Source of the DNA: Prorocentrum cordatum
Taxonomy: Eukaryota; Sar; Dinophyceae; Prorocentrales; Prorocentraceae
Reading direction: 5' to 3'
Length of the DNA: 64,000 nucleotides
NCBI GenBank assembly: GCA_963575745.1
Contig: CAUYUJ010015723.1
Coordinates: 225,501 to 289,500 of the forward strand
The translations under genes and the position numbers were made by a program. Below are positions 42,012-51,000 of this stretch, piece by piece (position 1 is the first letter of the stretch; each line of letters starts with the position of its first letter). Under the pieces are notes generated by a model. That model saw nothing but the letters and a program-made list of their open reading frames with translations, ran no database searches and had not been told where the DNA came from.

Positions 42012-44266
42012 ATGGCGCTCATGCAGGTGGGTGAGTATGACGCAGCTCGAGAGCTCCGGCCGCTTGAAGGTGTGTTGGTGGAAGTGAGCGGCATGGAGGA
42101 GCTCTATGAACCTGACTCGCACCTGTACGGTCACGGTGTGGAGCCGTTTGAAGTGAACGGCGAGCGAGGCCGAGTTGTCGGTTGGGACGAGGACGCTGGC
42201 AAGTATTTGGTGCAGACTTTCAGCGGCCACGTGCTGTCCCTTCACGAGGACAAGTTGATCGAGTATGATCCTGCTGATCCACGGGATGGAGGTTTCGACG
42301 TAGCCTGGCCTCATGGCCCCACGTCGTTCGGAATATTCTCCTCGATGGTCTCCGAGAACATCAAGTCCAAAGGTGTTTGCGTCATCCAGATGATGCTGGG
42401 AGATCATGGTGTCGAGAACGCCGTGGAGTACGCGAAAACTTTGCAGTTTGGGGCGTTGAGGGACGACGTCGAGGAGGAGTATCTCGGAACTGGGGCTGAT
42501 ACCAGCAAGGTCTGTTGGTTGCAGTACGAGTCTCCGGATGAAATTGGTGTTGAAACGACCGGCATGAGGGCATACGACGTGGAGGAGTTCGGCTCTGACA
42601 TGACGCTTGATCATCTAGATGGCCTGGCGTACTGCGACAAGGCGCTGACGGTCATGGCCGCATCAATGTGGCCACTGACGCCCGAGTTCGAGGGGGACAA
42701 GGCCTTCGTCTCCTGGGGGCGCACGAACCCGCTCGTCCGTGCGAGCGTAGAGCCAGGCGAGGAGCACCATGTGAGGTCGACGCCCGTAGACGTGGACCCC
42801 GGCAACGGGGCGGAGACCCACACGCAGTTCGTGGCCTCGAAGAGGCTGTGCCTGTTCTATGTGGTCAACAGCGGCGGCGGGAGCCTGGAGCTCACACCAA
42901 AGAGCGAGGCCTACGACTTCGAGGAGACGGTCATCCCACTCTCAAAGAACCAGTTGGTGATCTTCCGCTGCGATTACCAGGGCTTCTCCTTCAGCTACAA
43001 GCCCCTGGGCGAGAACCTGGCCCTCCAGTCCTGGGTGTTAGACGTGCCCCGCGACATCCAGGAGAAGGAGGAGCAGCTCAGGGTGATCGACGGCCCCGAG
43101 GAGCCCATGGGCACCAGGAGCAACATCATGTCTGTCATGACGCGTTACCCTGGTTGCGGGCACGACCCGCGCGCATACTGGAACATGTTCTTCGCGTCCA
43201 CGGATGGGCAGTTGGAAGTACCTATCTGCAGGTGGGATATCGACATCTACTACAAAGCGGAACACACCATCGGATACTCCCACCAGAAGCACGGCGGGAT
43301 GCTGCAGCAGGCGGAGATAGAGTGTTTCGACAACGCTTTCTTCGGCATCTCCGATGCCGAGGCCAGCATCATGGCCCCCTACCAGCGATGCTTGCTGGAG
43401 GTCGGCTACGAATGCCTCACCCGCGCCGAGTACAAGAGGGACGACCTGCGGGGCTTCAGCTGCGGTGTCTTCGTTGGCGACTCCGGCTCCGACTGGGAGG
43501 AGTTGGCGCGGCCCACCGACCTCCTGCAGAGCTACAAGGCGGGGCGCGAGCGCTCGGTCGCGTCGTGCCGGCTGTCGCACATCATGGGCATGGTGGGGCC
43601 CGTCTTCACTGCCGAGACGGCGTGCTCCTCCTCCCTGGTGGCCCTCGGGATGTGCCAGCAGAGCATGCGGCTCCAGCTGCCGGAGAAGGGACAGGGCACG
43701 CCCCACATCGATTCCCACGTCGAGCACGGTCTCGTCTTGGGGACCAACACCATCATCGGCACCAAGTCGTACATCGCCCTTAGCGGGCCAGGCATGTTGT
43801 CGCCTCAGGGACGCTGTTTCACGTTCGACAATACGGCGGATGGGTATGCTCGCGGTGAGGGCATCGGTGGGATCAAGATGAAGCTGTGCGACAGCAGCAT
43901 CGCCGCGTCTGGCCGCATGTGTGTGCTGGTCGGGGCGTGCGTGAACCAGGACGGCAAGAGCGCCAGCATGACGGCCCCGCACGGGCCTTCGCAGCAGGAG
44001 GTGATCAGGGCCTCCATGCGCGAGGGCGGCCTCGACACCTCCGGCATCACCATCGCGGAGTGCCACGGGACCGGGACCGCCTTGGGCGACCCGATCGAAG
44101 TCGGGGCCTTGCGCGGAATCTTCAACGCGAGCCGGCAGACCCCCCTCCTCTTCACCAGCGCGAAGACGTGCCTGGGCCACCTGGAGGCGGGCGCAGGAGC
44201 TGCGGGCTTCATCAAATGTTGCATGATGTTGCAGTTTTCCGTCGGCATCCCGAACAACCACTGCAG
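42012..44266 (+). CDS. monofunctional type I polyketide ketosynthase, exon 1
   Basis: Condensing enzyme that joins acyl units in polyketide or fatty-acid-like synthesis. From ATG 42012 about 385 N-terminal residues form the dinoflagellate-type extension, with an EEEYLG motif at 42471-42488 resembling the ExExGYLG signature of these proteins. The ketosynthase domain runs from about 43150. Active-site Cys lies in TACSSS (codon 43623), the first catalytic His in HGTGT (44064) and the second in GHLEAGAG (44178). The usual MDPQQR reads IMAPYQR, and Asn of KxNxGH is Cys. No acyltransferase, reductase or carrier domain is present. The frame is open upstream to 41778, but a good acceptor (TCCTGCAG at 41964-41971) suggests an exon begins at 41972, so the true start is open. 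Ends AG|GT. Confidence 0.9.
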
Positions 44267-44691
44267 GTCTTGGGGGCAAGCCATGACATAGACATAGACA
44301 TGCTTCGAAGAACAAACAACAAACAACAGCACAAGCATGATTGCTCGGAGCTCCGCGCGGATTTCTCCGATCGGCACCTGGAACCCCTTGGCGGCGCTCC
44401 CAGCGCCGCCGCTGGCGCGCTCTGTGTGCCAGGGAGGGACTTCCAGTGCCGCTCGAAGAAATACACGCGGACCTCCGAAATCTTCTGTTCACAGTGGAAA
44501 CCCATCCCGAGAAACATTCTACTTGCCTCCAGGGTGCCCTGGGTTTCTTGGGCTTCGATGGTTCTGCTATGGAATACATGACGTTCCCATACCAAAAAAC
44601 AATGTACATCCTGGGGTCTCAGGATTGGGTTTCTTGTAAAAGGTTTCTTGTGGTCGAGCTCCTGCTGTATGTCATTGCTTGTTCCCCTAAG
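44267..44691 (+). other. intron of the polyketide synthase gene
   Basis: 425 bp, GT...AG. Splicing regenerates an Arg codon and gives NHCRSLNPHLDVEGF, matching the conserved ketosynthase stretch before the C-terminal strands. The 5-bp word AGGTC occurs at both boundaries (44265-44269 and 44690-44694). The intron carries a family C foldback and, downstream of it, a smaller hairpin around GAAACCC/GGGTTTC (44498-44550). Confidence 0.85.
44345..44478. mobile_element. foldback family C, copy inside the polyketide synthase intron
   Basis: Left arm TCGGAGCTCCGCGCGGATTT and right arm AATACACGCGGACCTCCGA are inverted over about 34 bp. The middle has CAGCGCCGCCGCTGGCGCGC. Full or partial relatives lie at 9759, 44925, 46707 and 60459. 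Confidence 0.88.
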
Positions 44692-44902
44692 GTCGCTGAA
44701 TCCCCACTTGGACGTGGAGGGCTTCCCAGCGTATTTCGACTCCGAGGCGGTCGACTTCGGACAGAACAGCGGCCTCACGGGCGTCTCGTCGTTCGGCTTC
44801 GGGGGCACTAACGCGAGGGCAGACGTGTGGGGGAATTGCCAGCAGGCGCACCGCTACAGCGTAGCTGGAACGGTGACGAAGAGGCGAGAGATGATCTTCT
44901 GA
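44692..44902 (+). CDS. monofunctional type I polyketide ketosynthase, exon 2
   Basis: Supplies the C-terminal end of the ketosynthase fold: LNPHLDVEGFPAYF followed by SSFGFGGTNARADVWG, the family motif GFGGTNAH with His replaced by Arg, as in other dinoflagellate single ketosynthases. The stop is TGA at 44900, giving about 821 residues from ATG 42012. Dinoflagellate relatives often continue beyond this motif, so the last ten codons could be intron read-through; a possible donor CG|GTGACG lies at 44873. A family C element begins 22 bp after the stop. Confidence 0.85.
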
Positions 44903-44924
44903 CCAGTTTCGAAGACGAAAAAAA

Positions 44925-45090
44925 GGCATAACCATAAACGTTTGGCGCTCCGCGCGGATTTTTTGGATCCGCGCTAGGCCTCCCTGGCGGCGCCTCTGGC
45001 GCCGCCCCTGGCGCGCTCCGCGCGCCAGGTAGTGGGTCCAGCGCAGATCCAAGAAATCCGCGCGGAGAGCCAAAAGTTTATGTTCATGCC
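44925..45090. mobile_element. foldback family C, most complete copy
   Basis: 166-bp inverted repeat. Left GGCATAACCATAAACGTTTG, then CTCCGCGCGGATTTTTTGG; right CCAAGAAATCCGCGCGGAG, then AAAAGTTTATGTTCATGCC. The loop carries GGCGGCGCCTCTGGCGCCGC and GCGCGCTCCGCGCGCC. Arms match over about 50 bp with few mismatches. Confidence 0.93.
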
Positions 45091-45445
45091 GTTATTTCTT
45101 CTTCTACGACCGCATGCTTTTCCAAGGTAGTAGCCCTCTGGCAGTCTGAGCTGCAGTCCGCGCGTGGAACAAGAAACTGGCCAGCCCACAGGTTCCCCAT
45201 ACGATGTGTGTGTACCTTTGGAGGTCCCAGGAACCCACCGACAGGCTTCTTACACGGCAGTTGACGATGATACCCGGGGCAATGGGATGTTTCAGGATAC
45301 AGCAGGTTGCAAAAATGCCGTTGAGGTTCCTACAGCTGGTCCTGGTGTTCCCTGCACTGGCTGTACCTGTCTCCGCTGCCTCGCGCTGCACACGCGCAAG
45401 CGGGAGCCGTATAAGAGATTCGTGGGACGTGGCAGCCGCCCGTCA
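45091..45445. other. unassigned region downstream of the polyketide synthase
   Basis: Mixed sequence with ordinary composition and an open frame on the + strand, but no motif I recognise. A further exon of the ketosynthase gene could be here; I could not find the expected continuation. Confidence 0.35.
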
Positions 45446-46047
45446 GGAAAACCGTGCGGGCGTCCTCCCCTTCTCCAGCTTCTTTCCCTCCTTTTTGCCT
45501 GTCCCTTCCCCCGTTCCCCCCTCCATAATCCCGCCTTTCCTCCCCCATCCTCCCTCGCCCTTCTCGTCCATCCTCCTCCTCCTCCTCCTCCTCCTGCCCC
45601 TCCCCCACTCTCGATCCTGCATCTCACGTCTCTTTCATCTCCTTCCTCGTCCATCTTCCTCGGGGGAGGGCTTCCGCGGCTAGGGCCGGCCCCTCCTCCC
45701 TCCCCCATGCCTTCGCCTCGCTTTCCGTTTGTGTTTCCCCTATTCATCCCCTCCATCTCTCCGCTCCCCGATGTTGTGCTTCAAACTTGTGCACCTTCGT
45801 TTCCGTTGGCTTGGCAGAGACTGCGTGCCTCGCATCCTCCTCCGGCACAGGTCTGGGGGAGGAGGAGGAGGAGGAGGAGGAACAGGAGGAGGAGGAGGAG
45901 GAGGAGGAGGAGGAGGAGGAGGAGGAGGAGGAGGAGGAGGAGGAGGAGGAGGAGGAGGAGGAGGAGGAGGAGGAGGAGGAGGAGGAGGAGGAGGAGGAGG
46001 AGGAGGAGGAGGAGGAGGAGGAGGAGGAGGAGGAGGAGGAGGAGGAT
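45446..46047. repeat. pyrimidine-rich tract followed by a 190-bp GGA microsatellite
   Basis: 45465-45660 is CCT/CTTCC-rich; 45858-46047 is almost pure (GGA)n, about 62 units with one GAACA break. This is the longest GGA tract in the window. Confidence 0.97.
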
Positions 46048-46120
46048 CGAGGGCCCCAGCTGTGAGGCAGACCGATCGGCATCGACAGGACAGGGAGGGA
46101 GTCGGGCGGGCCTGAGATCG

Positions 46121-46267
46121 AGATAAATCCGTTCCAGAGCGTTCTGGAACGGTCTTAGGGCGCTCTGGAACGCTCTGCAACGGCCGCGGCGCCCGATACA
46201 TCTTCCAAATCCGCGGATCCTCAGAGATTCTCGATGCATCCTCGCCCGAGATCTTGCCCTCGTCTCA
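46121..46267 (+). repeat. dispersed repeat family B, copy 4
   Basis: AGATAAATCCGTTCCAGAGC to CCCGAGATCTTGCCCTCGTC. It has TTCTGGAA in place of the TTCCGGAA palindrome. Confidence 0.9.
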
Positions 46268-46706
46268 GGGGAGGAGACATGCTCGAGGCTTTGGGGAGAC
46301 AGCAGCCCTGGCAGAGGGATCTGGGGAGCTCCCGGCAGAGGCGCGGGGTGCTGCGCAGACGCCCTCGGCGAGCCTGCGCGGCCCGCCGCGGCGACCTCAG
46401 TGGTCGAGGCCTCCGCAGCTCGCGGGGGGGGGGGCGACCGCCAGCGCCGTCGACGCCGCCGTCGAGGATGGAGGATGAGGATATCGAAGGAGAAAGAGCG
46501 GCATAAACATGCGAGTGAGGGGGCCGAACGGCCATTCATTGTCCCTGGGTGCGTGGCTGAAGTGGTGTTCCGCGACGCGGATTGTTGCTGTTGGTGTTTG
46601 TTGTCGTCGTCCCACCCGCAGCCCGGCCCGCGATCCACCCGCGACCAACCCCGCGACCAACCCCGCGCCCGCCCCCATCACTCTCATCCGCCACTGCGGT
46701 GTGCTA

Positions 46707-46862
46707 CATGAACCTTCGACGGTCCGTGCGGAGTTCTTGGATCTGCGCCGGCCCCCACCCTTCAGCGGCGCCTCGGGCGCGGACCCTGGCGCGGTCCGCG
46801 CGCCTCGGAGGGGGGTTCAGCGCAGATCTAAGAAGTCCGCGCGGAGCTCCAGGAGTTTATGT
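46707..46862. mobile_element. foldback family C, copy
   Basis: Left CATGAACCTTCGACGGTCCG, then TGCGGAGTTCTTGGATCTGC; right GCAGATCTAAGAAGTCCGCG, then GAGTTTATG. It is followed by TTTCTGCAGTTTTTC, which resembles a 3' splice site. Confidence 0.9.
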
Positions 46863-46869
46863 TTCTGCA

Positions 46870-47045
46870 GTTTTTCTTCTAGGATAGTCGATCGAGGGGC
46901 GGGGATCGATCGTTCGAAGATCAAGTAGTTATCGATCGAGGATGTAAGATCGATTGAGGATCAAGGATGGAGGAGAGCGCCGCCGTCGTCGAGGATCGAG
47001 GACCGATCCAGAATCGATCGAGGATCGAGGATCGCTACAAGATCG
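46870..47045. repeat. GATCGAGGATCGA short tandem repeat
   Basis: Degenerate units of CGATCGAGGATC with several GATCGATC palindromes. Confidence 0.9.
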
Positions 47046-47254
47046 TTGAGTGTCGGAGGCTTTGAGCTTGGCACCGTTTCTCGGCGGTCGCCTACACCGA
47101 GGAAAGACGATCCCGTCTCGACGATGGTGGTGACGTTCGGGCCTCCTATGGGGTCGGCAACATGTTCACCATCACCAAAGTCTAGGAGCATCTTCCATTG
47201 GTGGAGTCAACCCCCTCTGTTGGTATTTCACTGATGTTATATGTTGGGCTACGC

Positions 47255-47560
47255 GTTGTTTTTTCCTGTATCCAGTTGCTCTTTTTCTGTGGAGGTGGGG
47301 TTCGCCCACCTCAACCCTTTTTTGTTTCCTGCCCCTCTTTTTTCCTGCGGCTAGCCCTCCAATGGAGCCCTTTTTTTTCCTGTGACCCTTTCTTGTTTTC
47401 CTGCCACCCTTTTTTTTCCTGCGGGGGGGGTCTCCCAGCCCGTGCGGAGGGCCGATCTGAGGAGTGCCAGGGATCTCTGCACTCGTTTTTTTCCCTGTGA
47501 CCCTTCTTTTTTGTTTCCTGTGAGCGCTTTTTTTTCCTGTTCGGCCGCTCCCGCCGAGGG
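47255..47560. repeat. TTTTTTTCCTG repeat
   Basis: About ten diverged units of a T-run followed by CCTGTGACCC or CCTGCGG. A reverse-orientation relative (GGGAAAAAAAAGTGCGCACA, then GGAAAAAG) lies at 55438-55540. Confidence 0.85.
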
Positions 47561-48000
47561 GAGGGGGGGCTGAGAGGAGAGGGGAAGGGGGGGGAGTGGG
47601 GTCTGAGGAAGAAGGCTGCGGGGGTCTCCGGAGGTGCCAGCTCGTGTATCTGTACACGGGGGAGGGCTCCCCGGGGTCCCTGGGCCTACCCTGGGCCGAG
47701 GATGGACCCTGCCAGGTTCGGTGAACATGTACAGCTGTTGTCGCCTGACCTCCCCAGACATGTGGCGTCGCGATGTTTTTTCGCAGCGTCGGCCCCCAGA
47801 GGTCTGGAGAGTTCCTGTGATTGTTTTTCATCCCGAATCGTTTCTTGAGCCCCGGGGCTTGTGGAGGGCCCCTGGAGGCCGAAAACAGCCGAAAATGCCG
47901 CATCCTGATTTTTTCACGACGCGAGGATGTGGAGACACCCCGCTCAAAATGGCTCCAAGAACGGGTTCCGAGTGGATCCCTTCCTTGAGAGCCGAGCCTT
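47561..48000. other. spacer before the telomere-like array
   Basis: G-rich patch at 47565-47605, then mixed sequence. No repeat family or gene recognised. Confidence 0.4.
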
Positions 48001-51000
48001 AAGACCCAAACGCTAAGACCGTAGTCCAAATACCCTAACCTTAGTACACAAATCCTAAGACCCTAAGCCTAGCACCCTAACCCGAAGACCCTAGCCCTGC
48101 GTCCGGAAACTTCAGACCCTGACGCTAAGACTTTCACCCGAATGCCCAAATCCGAAGAACTTAGCCGTAAGATCCTCAGCCTAAGACCCTAACCCGAAGA
48201 CCCTAAGCCTAATACCCTAACCCTAAGACGCTAACCCTAATACCCGAAACCTACGACCCTAACCCTCAGACACGAAACCTGATTCCCTAACCCTACGACC
48301 CTTGCCATACTACCCTAACCCTTGGACCCTAACCCTAAGACCTTTACCTTGACGTCCCTAAACCCAAGAACTGACCCAAGACCCTCACCCTAAGACCCTA
48401 CCCCATCATACCCTGACCCTAAGACCCCATCTCGAATACCCTAACCATAATGTCCTATACCTAAGACCCTAATGCGAACACCCCCACCGTAGGACCCCAA
48501 TCCCAAGACCTTATCCCTAATACCCGAACCCTAAAGCCGTAAGCTTGATACCTTGAAAGTAGTATCCTCACCCTCATACCCTAAGCCTCATGCCCTAAAC
48601 CGAAGACCACAACCTTAATGCCCTCGCCGAAAGACTCGAACCCTAAGATCTTCAGCCCAATGCCATACACCTAGCACCGTAACCCTAAGACCTGACACCT
48701 GAGACCCAAAGCCTGGTGCCGTGACCGGAGTACCCTATTCCGAAGACCCTATTCCTAAGACCCTAACACTAAGACCCAAACCTTATTGCCCTAATTCTAC
48801 GACCCTAACCCTGAGACCCGAACCCTAATGCCCTAACCCGAAGACCCTGACCCTAAGACCCTAGCCCTACGGCCCGAACCCAAATACCTCAACCCTAAGA
48901 CCCTTGCCCTACGACCCTAACCCTAATGCTCTACTCCTAAGACCCGCACCCTAGGACCCTACTCCTGGGACCTAGCCCTGATGCCCTAACCCTAAAAACG
49001 AAACCCTAAGACCCAGAACCTGATGCCCTAACCCTACTACCCGAAACCTATTGCCGGGGCCCTAAGACCCTGACCCGAAGTCCCTAGCCCGAACGCCCCA
49101 ACCTGAAGACCCTAACCAGATGACCATGAGCCGGACGCCCCAAGCAACATGCTATATCCAAGACCCTAGCCCCAATGCCCTAACCCTCAGGCCCTAACCC
49201 TAAGACCCGAACCCGAAGACCCTGACCCACATGCCCCACACTTATGACCCCTACGACCCTAAACCGAATGCCCCTATCCTTAGACCCTGACCTAAAGACT
49301 TTAAAACCGACTATTCAAATCTAAGACCCTAACCTAAGACCCTTTCCTGGACGCCGTAAATCCCTAGATCCAAATCCCTAACCCCATCAAGACATAATCC
49401 CAATACCCTAACACTAATGACCTGAACCTAAGACACATACCCTAAGACCCGAACCTCCAGACCCTAACCCGACGACCCTAGCCCCAAGACGCTAACCCTA
49501 GTACCCTCACCCTACGATCCTACCCCCATTTCCTTGATCCTAAGACCCTATACCCGGTGCCCCCAACCCCAATGGCCGAACCCTAAGACCTCAACCCTGA
49601 TGTCCCAACCCGAAGACACTGTCCCAAATGCCCGAACCCTGAGACTCTATCCCGACTGCCCTGCCCCTAAGACCCCAACCCGAAGACCTTTGTACCGACT
49701 GCCCCAACCTCAAGACCCTAGCCCGAAGACTTTAACCCTCAGACCCTAACTCGGATACCCTAAACCTCGGACCCTGACCCGAAGACCCTAACCCGAATGC
49801 CCTAACCCTCGAACCCTGACCCGAACGCTCTAGCCCCAGGGGTCTAACCATAAGAAGCTGACCCTAGCGCCATAATGCTCAGACCCTCACCTTGTAACCC
49901 TAATCCGCCTGCCCTAACCCTAAGACTCTAACCTTAACAGCCAAACCCTAAGACATTAACCTTCATGTCCTAACCCTAATATCATGACCCTAAGACCCTG
50001 ACTGTCAAACACTATCCCTAAGACCCTACCTCGAAGACCCCGAGCCTAGTACTCGAATACTAAGACCCTAAAGCTGAGACGTGAATCCGAAGACCCTAAC
50101 CCTAAGAACCAAACCCGAAGACCCGATCCCTAAAACCCTAACCCTAATGCCCATACCCTAAGACACTACCCCTAACGACCTAACCCTAATACCCTGACCC
50201 TACGACCTAAACCCAAAGACCCTAACCCTCACGCCCTAACCCTAAGACTCTAACCCTCAGACCATACTGCCCTAACCCGAAGACCAGAAGTTTAATCCGA
50301 AGACCCTAATCTTGTCACCGTGACACCTTCACGCTACCTTAACCCTGCCCTTACGTACCCAAACCCTAGCCCTGACACCCTAGTCCTAAGACCCTAATCC
50401 GAAGACCCTAATCCTTATACCCTATCCCTAAGACCCTAACTTGTAATACCCGAATCCTAAGACCCTAGGACCAAAACCCGTATGCCCGCACCCTGAGAGC
50501 CTAGACCTAGGCCCCTGACGCTATGACCGTAGCCCTAAGACCCTGACCCGAGTACCCTCATCCTAGGACCCAAAGCCTTACACCCTAGCCCGAAGACCCT
50601 AACCCTAAGCCGGACCCCTCTGGTCCCGACTCTAATACCTTAACTCTAGTACCTTAAACCGAAGACCCGAATCCTAAGGCCCTAAACCTAAGTCCTGAAC
50701 CCTAAAACCCTGACCCTAAGACCTTAACCATAATGCCCTAATCCTACGATCCTAACCCTCCGACCCGAAACCTAATTCCCTAGCCCTGAGACCCGATACC
50801 TAAGGCCCTTGCCCTGGTACCCTAGCCCTAAGATCCTAACCCTCGGATTCTAACCCTCGGATTCTACCCCTAATACCTTTGCCCCAATGTCCTAAGCCTC
50901 AGACCCTGACCAAAGACCCCAACCGCATGACCCTCACCCTAAGACCCTAACCATCATATACCTGACCCTAAGACCCTACCTAGAATACCCGAATCCTAGT

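Noticed and set aside
42668-43783. 371-codon frame overlapping the polyketide synthase on the same strand
   Set aside because: Shifted frame, Arg/Gly/Ala/Pro-rich, no motifs.
43038-44609. 523-codon minus-strand frame opposite the polyketide synthase
   Set aside because: Antisense shadow of a GC-rich gene; the + strand carries all ketosynthase motifs.
45255-45305. VDDDTRGNGMFQD as an EF-hand loop
   Set aside because: Gly at position 8 instead of Ile/Leu/Val and no flanking helices; it also lies beyond the polyketide synthase gene.
45164-46126. 320-codon + frame
   Set aside because: The second half is a CCT/GGA low-complexity translation. The first 90 codons look ordinary but match no family I know and have no supporting splice signals.
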